Positions 37,907 to 46,638 of a DNA stretch of 64,000 nucleotides are shown one piece after another. Each line of letters opens with the position of its first letter. The stretch's first letter is position 1. The stretch is from Bin5 sp965116395. Lineage in GTDB: Bacteria > Chloroflexota > Anaerolineae > Caldilineales > Caldilineaceae. Where the stretch lies: assembly GCA_965116395.1 (NCBI GenBank), contig OZ220684.1, forward strand, positions 3,410,001-3,474,000. Direction: 5' to 3'. The notes under the pieces were generated by a model. The model searched no databases, was not told the origin of the DNA, and saw only the letters and a list, made by a program, of their open reading frames with translations. The position numbers were made by a program, and so were the translations under genes.

Positions 37907-38941
37907 CTACAGGTATTTGCCGAAGAACGCTGCCGTTCCTTCAACGCCGCCCCACCCGTGACCGTGGGGGTGGACCAGCTTCCACAGCAGGTCGCCTGCG
38001 CCGGCGGCCTCGTATATGCGCTTCACGCCCTCGTACCCTTTGAGCATGTCGTGGATGTAGAAGCAGTCGTCGTACATGCCCATGTCGAGCATGAGCGGAC
38101 GGGGCGCGATCAGGCCGGCTATGTCGTCAGTGTCGAACCAGGCGTGGATGCCGGGGACGATCTGCGAGCCGCAGAAGTTGACGCGTTCGAAGGCGAAGCC
38201 CTTCCACGGGTTGACGTAGCCCATGATGTCGGCGGCGGCGATGCGCGGCTCTGCGGCGGCGGCGAATGTGGTCATGGTGCCGCCCTGCGATAGGCCCATC
38301 ATGCCGATGCGCTTGGGATCGACCTCCGGGCGGGTTTCCAGGTAGTCGATGCAGCATTTCATGTCCCAGATGTTGAGCGTCAGCGGCCAGCGGTCGAGCA
38401 TGGTGCCGCGAATGTAGTTGACATTGCAGGGGTCGCGGCCGGGGAAGGGGTTGCGGCCGTCACGGCGTTCGCCAAAGCCGCGCAGGTCGGGCGAGATGGT
38501 CAGATAGCCGGCTTTGGCCATCTGCCAGCCGTAGTCGTAGTTGTGTAACTTGATGTTGGCGCTCAATTCGTCGCTGGAGCGGATTCCCGCCACTGGATCT
38601 TTGCCGAACGGACCGTGTCCATGCGAGCAGAGGATGGCGGCATTTGTGCCGTCCGCGGCCATCGTCTTGGGGCGCAGCACCTGGCAGGGCACGCTCATGA
38701 ACGGTTCGGAGTTGAAGACCACCCGCTCGCGGATCAGGCCGTCGTCCTCGACACTGCTCTCGACTTCGGCCTCCAACGGAACGGGGTCGGGGAAACTGCC
38801 CAGGAGCTCCATATACTTGGTGTGGGCGGTGCGGCGCCAATTTTCGAAGTCCAAATCCTGGCTGTCAAAGTGCAGCTTGGGCGTAAAGTTCTCGACCTGG
38901 TCTTCCCAGTATGCCTGCATCGAGAAGTTGCGTCTCGCCAT
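37907..38941 (-). CDS. Alpha/beta hydrolase, acetyl-xylan-esterase/dienelactone-hydrolase-like
   Basis: A 344-residue cytoplasmic hydrolase. GMMGLSQGGTMTTF is the nucleophile elbow (G-x-S-x-G), AILCSHGHGPFGKDP contributes the oxyanion region, and the terminal LVHPHGHGWGG supplies the His. An Asp in PLMLDMGMYDD is a likely triad member. It resembles esterases that deacylate sugars or glycosides, which would fit the surrounding sugar-uptake genes. AAGGAG precedes ATG 38941 at good spacing. It lies 77 bp upstream of the 36.7-kb oxidoreductase gene, the same operon. Confidence 0.82.
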   Translation of the reverse strand: MARRNFSMQAYWEDQVENFTPKLHFDSQDLDFENWRRTAHTKYMELLGSFPDPVPLEAEVESSVEDDGLIRERVVFNSEPFMSVPCQVLRPKTMAADGTNAAILCSHGHGPFGKDPVAGIRSSDELSANIKLHNYDYGWQMAKAGYLTISPDLRGFGERRDGRNPFPGRDPCNVNYIRGTMLDRWPLTLNIWDMKCCIDYLETRPEVDPKRIGMMGLSQGGTMTTFAAAAEPRIAAADIMGYVNPWKGFAFERVNFCGSQIVPGIHAWFDTDDIAGLIAPRPLMLDMGMYDDCFYIHDMLKGYEGVKRIYEAAGAGDLLWKLVHPHGHGWGGVEGTAAFFGKYL

Positions 38942-38988
38942 CGTCGTCTCCTTGCGCGCCGGAGTGGGGCGCGCTTACTCCCCTGATT

Positions 38989-39771
38989 TCAGAGCATCGG
39001 ATCTTGACCGGAGTAGCCCGAGTTACCGCCGAGAATGCCGCGCAGTTCATCGTCGCGCACAGTCTTGAGGACGTAGTCGGGGACTTCGGTGCCCGGCCAG
39101 TTGACAAACCAGTTGGGCGTGAAGCCGTAGAACATAGTATAGCGCACATTTTCGCTCAAAATCGGCACACCTGCGTGGAGTAGTGTCTCGGTAAAGTGGA
39201 GGATGCTGCCGGCCGATGCCGTCGCTTCAACGACGGGGCACTTCTCCTTCAGTGATTCATAGTTTCCTTCAAGTCTGTGCGACCCGTCCAGGATCATGGT
39301 TCCGCCGTCGCCGGGCGCGACATCGGTGAGGTAGGTGATGTTGTTGAGAAATACGCAGTTGATCAGGTCCGGGTCGGTGTCGTGGGGGAAGGTGCCCCAC
39401 TTGGGCCGCATACCGCGATGCCAGCCCATTTTGTCGGGATCGCGTAAGGGGTCGTGCCGGTCACGGCGCTCGGGGTGGGGCCGTTTTATCATGGCGTGGC
39501 ATGTTTCGTACTTGATTTCGGCGCCCATCAGTTGGCGATTCGCCTCCAACACCTGCGGGATCATGAGCCACTCGCGGAAGATCGGGTCGCCGTTGACCAT
39601 GCAGTCGATGTGGAGGATTTCGTCGTCATCATTGTGGGCGAGGGGGCGCACATACTGAGATTGCCGCTCCAGCGCCATTTTGTAGGCCTCGATCTGTTCC
39701 GGGCTGAGGACATTTTCCTCCAGCACCCAGCCATGCTCGGCAAAGTGACGTAACTGTTCGTGCGTGAGCAT
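38989..39771 (-). CDS. Phytanoyl-CoA dioxygenase (PhyH) family protein
   Basis: A 260-residue Fe(II)/2-oxoglutarate-dependent dioxygenase. DKMGWHRGMRPKWG contains the first metal His region, PGDGGTMILDGSHR is typical of PhyH proteins, and LHFTETLLHAGVPILSENVRYTMFYGF supplies the distal metal His and the 2-oxoglutarate Arg. The usual HxD spacing is partly altered (WHRGM), so metal binding should be checked. Such genes cluster with sugar-acid or phosphonate catabolism. GGGAG precedes ATG 39771. Located between an alpha/beta hydrolase and a Gfo/Idh/MocA gene on the same strand. Confidence 0.85.
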   Translation of the reverse strand: MLTHEQLRHFAEHGWVLEENVLSPEQIEAYKMALERQSQYVRPLAHNDDDEILHIDCMVNGDPIFREWLMIPQVLEANRQLMGAEIKYETCHAMIKRPHPERRDRHDPLRDPDKMGWHRGMRPKWGTFPHDTDPDLINCVFLNNITYLTDVAPGDGGTMILDGSHRLEGNYESLKEKCPVVEATASAGSILHFTETLLHAGVPILSENVRYTMFYGFTPNWFVNWPGTEVPDYVLKTVRDDELRGILGGNSGYSGQDPML

Positions 39772-39795
39772 GTGTTTTCTCCCGTGTCGCGTTTC

Positions 39796-40827
39796 TCAGA
39801 ACCAATGGGGCGACTGCGGCCGCTTGGTGCGAATCGACTCGAATGCGGCCGCGCACACCGACACGATATTGGCGCCGCGGCTGGCCGGGATCGGGTTGCT
39901 GATCTTGCCGTCAAGCAGGTTCAGATAATCGATCACTGAGCGGCCCCAGCCGTGACCGCCGACCACGGCATCGGTCGCGGGCTCCTCGATATCGGACGGT
40001 TCGTGGTCGCGGCGGTATAGTTTGCCCTTCCAGAGCGTGCCCTCGGTCCCGTAGACGGCCAGAAAGCCGCCGCCCATGCCCTCGCCCATGCCATGACCGG
40101 AGCAGCCGCTGGTTACGAAGACTTTGCCGGCGGCGCCGTTCTCGAATTGGAGGATGACGATGTAGCAGTCGTCGTCAGGGAACATGGGGACGCTCATCTT
40201 GTTGCTGTAGGCGTAGACCTCGGTGACAGGGGATTCGACGGTCCACAGGATCAGATCGAGAGGATGGCAGCCTCCGCCGAGCAGGATGTTCTGCGGGTTT
40301 TGTTTGTCGATGCGCCAGGGCGTGTGATGCTGGCCCTCAGGGGAGTAGTGGCTCCACATGTCGTGGATGTAGTCGCCCTGGACGAAGAAGACGTCGCCGA
40401 TTTCGCCTCCTTTTGCCATCATCGCCATCTGGTGCCAGGGGTGCATGTAGCGCATGGTCTGGTCAGTCATAATGTGGGCGCCGCTCTGTGCTTCGGCATC
40501 GAGGATACGCTGGCAGTCGGCCACGGTCGTGGCCAGCGGCTTTTCGACCAGGGCGTGGCAACCCTGCTCCAGCGCCATCACAGTCTGATCGGCGTGCAGG
40601 TGGTCTGGGCCGGCCACGACGACTACGTCGGGCTGGGTATCGCGCAGGAGCTGAACGTAGTCGCTGCCGGTAGCGGTCTCAGGATACAGCTTTTTCATTC
40701 TGTCCAGCATCGATTGCTGCGGGTCTACGACGCCGGCGATCTCTCCGCGGCCGTCGGACGCGGCGACCTGTGCCACACTGCGTCCGGCGCTGCCGCCGCC
40801 GCTGATCAGAAAACGGTACTTGCTCAT
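39796..40827 (-). CDS. Gfo/Idh/MocA-family oxidoreductase, type A (first copy)
   Basis: A 343-residue NAD(P)-dependent dehydrogenase with FLISGGGSAGRSVAQVAASDGRGEI, AGPDHLHADQTVMALEQGCHALVEKPLATT (EKP with catalytic Lys) and TPWRIDKQNPQNILLGGGCHPLDLILW (the HP-D active-site region). It is clearly paralogous to the gene at 52659: the loop starts, the HDM, TPWRID-NPQNILLGGG and SGCSG stretches and the GGHGWG end are shared. AAAGGA precedes ATG 40827. Flanked by two PhyH genes, suggesting a shared substrate. Confidence 0.9.
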   Translation of the reverse strand: MSKYRFLISGGGSAGRSVAQVAASDGRGEIAGVVDPQQSMLDRMKKLYPETATGSDYVQLLRDTQPDVVVVAGPDHLHADQTVMALEQGCHALVEKPLATTVADCQRILDAEAQSGAHIMTDQTMRYMHPWHQMAMMAKGGEIGDVFFVQGDYIHDMWSHYSPEGQHHTPWRIDKQNPQNILLGGGCHPLDLILWTVESPVTEVYAYSNKMSVPMFPDDDCYIVILQFENGAAGKVFVTSGCSGHGMGEGMGGGFLAVYGTEGTLWKGKLYRRDHEPSDIEEPATDAVVGGHGWGRSVIDYLNLLDGKISNPIPASRGANIVSVCAAAFESIRTKRPQSPHWF

Positions 40828-40847
40828 GCTGGTTTCGTCCTTTGGGT

Positions 40848-41666
40848 TTACGCGTCCGCGGTGGGAACGGTGTCGGGATCGAGGAAGGCGACATCACTTT
40901 CATCGTCCTCGAAACGGGTCATCCCGATCTCTTTGATGGCGCTGTCGGGTACCTTTTCGAGCGGCGTGTAGCTGGGATGATGCGCTTCGCGGTAGGGGTT
41001 GTTGCGTGCGGCGTTGTAGCAGCAGATCAGGGACCAGCGCGGGTTGTTCGAGCGGTTTTGGTCGGAGCGGTGGAGGATGTTGCAGTGAAAGAAGAGCGCA
41101 TCGCCCGGCTCGGCCTGGCAGTGGACCAGTTCGAGCCGTTTTTCGGCTTCGATGACGCGTTCGAGGTCCGCGCCAGCCTGCTGCCCGGTCTCGACATGGG
41201 TGATGCGGCCCATGTGGTGGGAGCCTTTGAGGACCTGCATGCAGCCGTTTTCGCGCGTAGCCGGGTCGACGGCGATTGAGACGCTCGACATGAGTGGATA
41301 GAGCACGTAGTTGTCGTACCAGTAGCCGTAGTCCTGGTGCCAGGCCCAAGCGCCGCCGACCTCGGGATCTTTGAGGATCATTTTGGAGTGGTAGTGGTAG
41401 ACTTCGCCGCCGAGCAGCTGCTCCATTGCATTGACAGTCCGGTTGCAGCGGGCGTACATGCCGTAGATGCCGTTGCCGGGATGATTCCAGAGTGTGAGGC
41501 GGACGGTTCCGCCTTCGCCGTCCTCGCGGCCGAACGACTTCTGGTCCATCTGGCGGTCGGCGACGGCTGTGCGGCGCAGCAATTCGATCTCATCGGCATC
41601 GAAGAATGACTTGACGATGAGATAGCCGTCGTCGTGGTAGGCTTGGATTTGTTCTGGTGTGAGCAT
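40848..41666 (-). CDS. Phytanoyl-CoA dioxygenase (PhyH) family protein
   Basis: A 272-residue Fe(II)/2-oxoglutarate dioxygenase. AWHQDYGYW provides the HxD metal pair, TRENGCMQVLKGSHHMGRI is the typical PhyH loop, and LFFHCNILHRSDQNRSNNPRWSLICCYN supplies the distal His and the 2-oxoglutarate-binding Arg. More canonical than the PhyH gene at 38989. GGAGGAGAGG lies just upstream of ATG 41666. It is the first gene of a tight run of five minus-strand genes (40848 down to 36714). Confidence 0.93.
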   Translation of the reverse strand: MLTPEQIQAYHDDGYLIVKSFFDADEIELLRRTAVADRQMDQKSFGREDGEGGTVRLTLWNHPGNGIYGMYARCNRTVNAMEQLLGGEVYHYHSKMILKDPEVGGAWAWHQDYGYWYDNYVLYPLMSSVSIAVDPATRENGCMQVLKGSHHMGRITHVETGQQAGADLERVIEAEKRLELVHCQAEPGDALFFHCNILHRSDQNRSNNPRWSLICCYNAARNNPYREAHHPSYTPLEKVPDSAIKEIGMTRFEDDESDVAFLDPDTVPTADA

Positions 41667-41744
41667 AATTCCTCTCCTCCATCTTATACCTACCGGCCGT
41701 GTCGATGGTAGGTCGAAAGCGCTTCGGTTAGTGTCCGTTCTCAG

Positions 41745-42371
41745 TCAAGTAGGCTCGTCGTAAGTTTCCCTGTAGATTTCTAGGAGCGATTTTCCTTGAT
41801 AGTTCCAATAGCGAACCGGACGTATAGCATGCTCGACGCCTAGCAGTTCCTTTGTTATTGCAGTGAGTGAGTACTCGTTTTCTTGATATTTGACCCGCCG
41901 GTCGCTCACTACTTCTACCGTTTCATCGGAATGGGTGAATTTCAGTTCTGAACCTGGGTCAATTCCCATTTCATCAAAGTTCAGATTCGGTCGTCGCGAT
42001 TTCAACTTTTTGGCTCCCGCTTGTGATTCAACATCTATTTCTCCCGCCTCCCTCTGCACATCCGGTGTTACGTCCTCAACAGCTATCAGACGAAGCATCG
42101 CGATCGCTTGGCCTGAATCAATCTCGAAGAATTCGCGTTTGGGGTTGATCCGGTAAGGTCCGAACGCCTCGTGAAATGCTTTTTCTACTTCCATCTCATT
42201 GCCAACTCTGGCCGCATAAGCACAATCAAAAGGGACTGGAACCCCAGTAGAGTATAATTCGTTTAACCTTTCCTTAATTGAATCTCGAGAGGTCTTGCCA
42301 ATTTTCACAATCCCCGGCATGGCTGCATTTTCGAGAACATATACAATACCTCCCTGCTTCTTATTGCTCAT
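41745..42371 (-). CDS. GIY-YIG-like nuclease (T5orf172 type) with a C-terminal RAMA-like domain
   Basis: A 208-residue protein. The N-terminal half GIVYVLENAAMPGIVKIGKTSRDSIKERLNELYSTGVPVPF and the later EKAFHEAFGPYRINPKREFFEI belong to the T5orf172/MUG113 branch of GIY-YIG nucleases, with the VYVL, KIGKT and FF-I residues present. A charged linker precedes a C-terminal module ELKFTHSDETVEVVSDRRVKYQENEYSLTAITKELLG, similar to the RAMA-type domain. DNA cleavage or DNA-related defence is plausible but unproved. Its codon use and AT content look different from the catabolic genes around it, suggesting separate acquisition. Confidence 0.75.
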   Translation of the reverse strand: MSNKKQGGIVYVLENAAMPGIVKIGKTSRDSIKERLNELYSTGVPVPFDCAYAARVGNEMEVEKAFHEAFGPYRINPKREFFEIDSGQAIAMLRLIAVEDVTPDVQREAGEIDVESQAGAKKLKSRRPNLNFDEMGIDPGSELKFTHSDETVEVVSDRRVKYQENEYSLTAITKELLGVEHAIRPVRYWNYQGKSLLEIYRETYDEPT

Positions 42372-42426
42372 TCGTATGATAACTCCCTGATTTTGTAGGA
42401 TGCACGAAAAGTATTCCCGTCAATCG

Positions 42427-42930
42427 CTAGCCCGAAATCTGCGGTGATTTCATTTCCATTTCGACCACGGTCAGCGAAACTCCATCCAACTCTTCATCTT
42501 TGCGAGAGATTTCCCTGAATCCCTGCTTTCGATAGAACGCCAACCCCTTCTCGTTCTGCGCCTCCACTTCCAACCGTATCCCGCGGGCTTCGGGAAACGC
42601 CGCCACGCACGCATCCAGCAGCTTGCCGCCGATGCCCTGGCGCTGGAAGCCGGGCAATACGTACAGGCGTCCAATGCTTACGATTTCGTCGCTTGGTTGG
42701 CCTGCTGTCAGAAGCCCGACGATAGCGCCCTGGTCGTCTTTGGCGACGTGGAAAAAGACCCCGTCATTCTCTATCCCAGCGGCCAGCGTTTCAGGGCTGT
42801 GCCAGAGCGAGGTTACTTTCTGAATCAACTCAGCCGGTAAGAACGGGCCATACGTGTCGGTCCAGGTTTCGCTGAGAACTTGCTTAATCTCGCGCACTTC
42901 GTCAACTTTAGCGGGTTGAACTGTTATCAT
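42427..42930 (-). CDS. GNAT-family N-acetyltransferase
   Basis: A 167-residue acetyltransferase. IGRLYVLPGFQRQGIGGKLLDACVAAF is motif A, with the acetyl-CoA loop RQGIGG, and LEVEAQNEKGLAFYRKQGFREI is motif B with the usual N-x-x-A-x-x-F/Y. Small amine or peptide substrates are possible; the acceptor cannot be told. No clear ribosome binding site. Same strand as its neighbours. Confidence 0.85.
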   Translation of the reverse strand: MITVQPAKVDEVREIKQVLSETWTDTYGPFLPAELIQKVTSLWHSPETLAAGIENDGVFFHVAKDDQGAIVGLLTAGQPSDEIVSIGRLYVLPGFQRQGIGGKLLDACVAAFPEARGIRLEVEAQNEKGLAFYRKQGFREISRKDEELDGVSLTVVEMEMKSPQISG

Positions 42931-42964
42931 ACGTGTTTATTACCAGAGGCACAGACCAGGCAGG

Positions 42965-43543
42965 CTAACTGTGGCCTGCAGGCCACTCATCGGGCGTAAA
43001 GGGCCAGCCGAGTTTGGCGCAGACGTCGCGCCAGCGCTCCTCCATGTCGGGCAGATAAAGGAGGGGCACCCAGCCCAGTCTAAGATATATGCTGAGGGCG
43101 GGTAAACGCCAATCTTCGGTGTTGAGATAGATATTTTTGTAGCCGAACTCGAGCAGTCGGCGCACTACGGCTGCACTTATGGCCATGCCCAAGCCCTTGC
43201 CGGCATGTTCTGGGTGGCCGGCAAGCCAGCCCAACGAGCCGCCAAAGGGGTGGAGAGCGTCGGGCCTGTGATGGGCTATGGCGGTCGAAACCATTTGGCC
43301 GCCGGTCTCATCCACGATCAGGAACCAGCCGTCCGGCAGAACCATGTCGCGCCAGGGCTGCATGACCTCGTCGTCCCAATGGCCGAAACCGGCCAGGCCC
43401 ATAAGCTCGTAGAAGCCGGCTTCGTCGCCGGGTTGGAATGTGCGCATTGTATAGCCGACGGGAAGGTGGACGGCGGGCGGCGAGATGCGTAGATCCGCGG
43501 GCCAGATCATTTTCAGGCCTTCCTTTTCGTTTTCTTCGCTCAC
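42965..43543 (-). CDS. GNAT-family N-acetyltransferase, tandem paralog 1
   Basis: A 192-residue acetyltransferase. LGWLAGHPEHAGKGLGMAISAAVVRRLLEFGYKNIYLNTEDWRLPALSIYLRLGW covers motifs A and B (acetyl-CoA loop HAGKGLGMA). It begins with GTG at 43543. That start matches residue by residue the ATG of its paralog at 44648 (MSEEN versus MSEER), which supports it. Both end in EWPAGHS. The two genes are separated by a 279-bp repeat element. Confidence 0.87.
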   Translation of the reverse strand: MSEENEKEGLKMIWPADLRISPPAVHLPVGYTMRTFQPGDEAGFYELMGLAGFGHWDDEVMQPWRDMVLPDGWFLIVDETGGQMVSTAIAHHRPDALHPFGGSLGWLAGHPEHAGKGLGMAISAAVVRRLLEFGYKNIYLNTEDWRLPALSIYLRLGWVPLLYLPDMEERWRDVCAKLGWPFTPDEWPAGHS

Positions 43544-44069
43544 GTCTACTCTTTCTTGATTCCCTTTAACAAACTAAGTCTCTTTGAGGTTGGTCTGAAC
43601 TGACATTTGCGGGATTGGGATGTGGTCAGTCTGCGGACGGTCATGAATGGCCGCTAAGAACGCCTTTTTCCACGAAGGGCCGCGAAGGGCCGCTAAGAAC
43701 ACCTTTTGTCACTACTAAGCCACAGTAGTTGACCAGCCAGTCATCCTTGGAACCATTCAGGCTCTTGGTGACGCAACTGGTGTACAGCCGACGCCATGCT
43801 CGCCAGCCGACACGTTGCGAAGAAGGCACAAGGTCGGTGAGGCATGTTTTTGTAGGGGGGCGTTGCGGGGGCGCAGCCCCTGCACAAGGGAGGGCCGAAG
43901 GCCCGACCGCCCAAAATACAACACTGAGGGGAGAAAGATCACCTTTGCTCGCCTCGTTCAGGGTTGCCAATCAGCTGTGGTTGAGTAGTTAACACCTTTT
44001 TTTCACGAAGGGCCACTAAGAACACCTTTTTGTCCGTTGCTCCATGACACAGTGTACAGGTCGGACGGG
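43544..44069. other. Interval between the acetyltransferase paralogs
   Basis: Holds element copy 2 (43711-43989) flanked by short direct repeats around CACGAAGGGCC and AAGAACACCTTTTT (about 43660-43710 and 43990-44033). These recur in part near 58545. No gene is supported. Confidence 0.6.
43711..43989 (+). mobile_element. Structured dispersed element, copy 2 (MITE-like)
   Basis: A 279-bp element with terminal inverted repeats: ACTACTAAGCCACAG (43711-43725) against the reverse complement of 43975-43989 (ACTACTCAACCACAG), 13 of 15 matching. The core has the same hairpins as copy 1, including GGGCC-GAA-GGCCC near 43892. It sits in a short direct-repeat environment (CTAAGAACACCTTTT before, TAACACCTTTT after), so target-site duplication is possible but not clear. 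It separates two acetyltransferase paralogs. No coding capacity. Confidence 0.8.
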
Positions 44070-44648
44070 CTAGCTGTGGCCCGCAGGCCACTCCTCGGGC
44101 GTGAAGGGCCAGTTGAGGTTGGCGCAGACATCGCGCCAGCGTTCCTCCATGTCGGGCATATAGAGTAATGGGATCCACCCCTGCCTCAGGTAAATGCTCA
44201 GTGCGGGCAGGCGCCAGTCGTCAGTGTTCAGGAAGATGTTTCTGTAGCCGGCTTCGAGCAGACGGCGCACGACAGCCGAGCACACAGTCATGCCCAACCC
44301 TTTGCCGGTGTGCTCGGGATGTCCGGCGACCCAGCCCAGTTCGCCGCCAAAAGGGTGGATGTCCTGGGGTCTGTGGTTGGCCATGGCGGTGGCGACTATC
44401 ATGCTGCTGGCGCGATGCTCAATCAGAAACCAGCCTTCGGGCAGGACATGGACGAGCCAAGGTCGCAAAATTTCTTCATTCCAGCGGGTGAATCCGGCCA
44501 GATCCATGACATCGTAGAAGCCCTCTTCGTCGCCGGGTCGGTAGGTGCGCATGGTATAGCCAATCGGCACGTGCACTGCGGGCGGCGAGCCGAGCATCTG
44601 CTCGGGCCAGATCATCTTTAGCTGTTCCTTCTTTCTTTCCTCGCTCAT
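44070..44648 (-). CDS. GNAT-family N-acetyltransferase, tandem paralog 2
   Basis: A 192-residue acetyltransferase, clearly a duplicate of the gene at 42965. LGWVAGHPEHTGKGLGMTVCSAVVRRLLEAGYRNIFLNTDDWRLPALSIYLRQGW covers the acetyl-CoA-binding motifs. AAAGGA precedes ATG 44648. It follows the MalG-type permease gene by only 5 bp, so the two are probably on one transcript, and the acetyltransferase may act on the sugar imported. Confidence 0.87.
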   Translation of the reverse strand: MSEERKKEQLKMIWPEQMLGSPPAVHVPIGYTMRTYRPGDEEGFYDVMDLAGFTRWNEEILRPWLVHVLPEGWFLIEHRASSMIVATAMANHRPQDIHPFGGELGWVAGHPEHTGKGLGMTVCSAVVRRLLEAGYRNIFLNTDDWRLPALSIYLRQGWIPLLYMPDMEERWRDVCANLNWPFTPEEWPAGHS

Positions 44649-44653
44649 GCGGA

Positions 44654-45544
44654 TTATCCTTTGATTCCGGTTATCACAATGCCCTGCAAGAAGGTGCGCT
44701 GGGTCACGAAAAAGATGGCGATTGGCACCAGTGTTGAGACGACAGTCATTGCCATCAGGTATTGAATGTCGACCTCCGTGCGGCCTTTGAAGCGGCTCAG
44801 GCCCAACGTGATAGTGAACAGCTGGGGCGAGTTGATGTAAATCAGAGGCGCGAAGAAATCATTCCAACTATAGGTGAACTGGTAGATGGCCACAACCATC
44901 AGTGCCGGGCGCACCTGGAACAGGAGGATGCGCCAGAAAACGGCGAAACGGCTGCAGCCGTCAATGAGTGCGGCGTCATCCAGCTCGCGGGGGATTGTCA
45001 GGAAAAACTGGCGCAGCAGAAAGATGCTGAAAGCGTCGCCGAAGAATAGGGGCACGACCAGCGGTTTGAATGTGTTGACCCACTCCAGCCAGCTGAAGAT
45101 CATGAACAACGGGATCAGGGTCACCTGCATCGGCAGCATCATGGTGCTCAGCACGATGACGAACAGAGTGGTGCGGCCGGGAAACTGGATGCGGGAAAAG
45201 GCAAAAGCCGCTATCGAGCAGGAAAAGAGTACGGCCACCACGTTGAGCGTGGCGACAAAGGCCGTATTGGAGAAGAAGGTGATGAAGTCGCCCTTCAGCC
45301 AGGCTTCGACGTAGTTGGCCCAGCGATAGGTCGGCGGGATCCAGACCGGCGGGATTTTCCAGATCAGGCTCTTCTCTTTGCCGGCGGTCAGCAGCATCCA
45401 CACCCAGGGCGTGAGAAAGAGCGCTGCGCCGGGCAGCACCAGTATCCACAGCCAGAGCTGGTGAAAGACAGAGCGCCACAGCGGCCCGGTGGGCCGGCTG
45501 TAGCTGAACCTCTTCTGTTCCACAAACACTCCGTCGGTACGCAT
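44654..45544 (-). CDS. ABC transporter permease, MalG type (importer 1)
   Basis: A 296-residue inner-membrane subunit with six membrane segments. The EAA-type loop DDAALIDGCSRFAVFWRILLFQVRPAL, which docks the ATPase, and the end FVTQRTFLQGIVITGIKG are characteristic of carbohydrate MalG-like permeases. AGGAAGA precedes ATG 45544. It partners the MalF-type permease encoded 85 bp upstream. No ATPase gene is nearby; a shared MsmX/UgpC-type ATPase elsewhere is expected. Confidence 0.93.
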   Translation of the reverse strand: MRTDGVFVEQKRFSYSRPTGPLWRSVFHQLWLWILVLPGAALFLTPWVWMLLTAGKEKSLIWKIPPVWIPPTYRWANYVEAWLKGDFITFFSNTAFVATLNVVAVLFSCSIAAFAFSRIQFPGRTTLFVIVLSTMMLPMQVTLIPLFMIFSWLEWVNTFKPLVVPLFFGDAFSIFLLRQFFLTIPRELDDAALIDGCSRFAVFWRILLFQVRPALMVVAIYQFTYSWNDFFAPLIYINSPQLFTITLGLSRFKGRTEVDIQYLMAMTVVSTLVPIAIFFVTQRTFLQGIVITGIKG

Positions 45545-45629
45545 TGGTGTTCTTCCTGCTTGGTCCCTTGACAGAAGAGAGCGGTGAGGTAACGTTCATG
45601 TCGTTACCCGTGCTGTACTCCTGAAAGTT

Positions 45630-46553
45630 CTATCTGGCGGCATCCCCTTCGTAGTAGACCCAGCGCCGCGAGGAGTACTGGAATAAAAGTGTAAAAGTGA
45701 TGATGATGGCGAAGAGGATCCAGGCGGCGGACGAGGCATAGCCAAAGCGGATCTGCAGGAACGCCTTGCGATATAGGAAGAGGACCATGCTCAAGGTTGC
45801 GTTGTTCGGCCCGCCTGCGGTCATGATAAAGGCCTGGGTGAAGAACTGGAATGCGTATATCAGGCCGATGGTTACGTTAAAGAAGATGGTGGGCGTCAAC
45901 ATCGGGATGGTGATATGCCAGAACTTGCGAACGCTGTTGGCGCCGTCGATAGTGGCCGCTTCGTAGAGCTGCGTGGGGATGCCCTGCAGACCGGCCAGGT
46001 AGAGGAGCATATTGGCACCCACGCCCCACACGCTCATGATTATCAATGAAGGCAGCGCCCACGTCGATGAGTAGAGCCATGACGGCCCCTCGATACCGAA
46101 AATTGCCAGAAAATTGTTAAGCAGGCCGGCGCGGGGGTTGAAGATCTGCAGCCATAGCAGGGAGACGGCGACGCCGGAGATCACGGTGGGCAGGTAGTAG
46201 ATGGTGCGCCAGATGCTCAGCCCCAACAGCTTCTGGTTCAACACCAGGGCGATTGAGAGCGCCAGGCAGGAGCCGAGCGGCACCGTCGTGAAAGCATAGA
46301 TAAATGTCACGCGCAGGCTCTTCCAGAAGAGGTCTTCGCGGAACAGGTCACGATAGTTGTCTAAGCCGACGAAGAATGTACTGGTGAGCAGATCCGAATG
46401 GAAGAAGCTCAATCCCAGTGAAAAGAGCATCGGCCCGAACACAAATGACAGGAAACCGATCATCCACGGAAGCAGGCAGAGATAGGCTGTGATCAGGTCC
46501 TGCCGTTTCTGCGAAGACCCTACTCGCCACTGGTTTGCCAGGCGCATTGCCAT
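45630..46553 (-). CDS. ABC transporter permease, MalF type (importer 1)
   Basis: A 307-residue inner-membrane subunit. TAYLCLLPWMIGFLSFVFGPMLFSLGLSF is the first membrane segment, LYEAATIDGANSVRKFWHITIPMLTPTIFF is the EAA loop, and TAGGPNNATLSMVLFLYRKAF is the family signature near the end. Two adjacent in-frame ATG codons (46553, 46547) could start it. It is preceded by the binding-protein gene with a hairpin in between. Confidence 0.93.
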   Translation of the reverse strand: MAMRLANQWRVGSSQKRQDLITAYLCLLPWMIGFLSFVFGPMLFSLGLSFFHSDLLTSTFFVGLDNYRDLFREDLFWKSLRVTFIYAFTTVPLGSCLALSIALVLNQKLLGLSIWRTIYYLPTVISGVAVSLLWLQIFNPRAGLLNNFLAIFGIEGPSWLYSSTWALPSLIIMSVWGVGANMLLYLAGLQGIPTQLYEAATIDGANSVRKFWHITIPMLTPTIFFNVTIGLIYAFQFFTQAFIMTAGGPNNATLSMVLFLYRKAFLQIRFGYASSAAWILFAIIITFTLLFQYSSRRWVYYEGDAAR

Positions 46554-46584
46554 AGTGATCCCTAACGGTACGAGAAATAGGGGA

Positions 46585-46615
46585 AGAGGGGTGAGCGGGG
46601 AATTCTCACTCCTCT
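46585..46615 (-). promoter_or_regulatory. Hairpin between SBP and MalF genes (importer 1)
   Basis: Arms AGAGGGGTGAG (46585-46595) and CTCACTCCTCT (46605-46615) pair with one G-T-type exception and a 9-base loop, on the minus-strand message after the SBP stop. No T-run follows on that strand, so a role as RNA-decay barrier rather than terminator is more likely. Same relative position as the hairpins at 19895 and 51110. Confidence 0.65.
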
Positions 46616-46638
46616 AATCTCATTCTGATCTACTTGCC

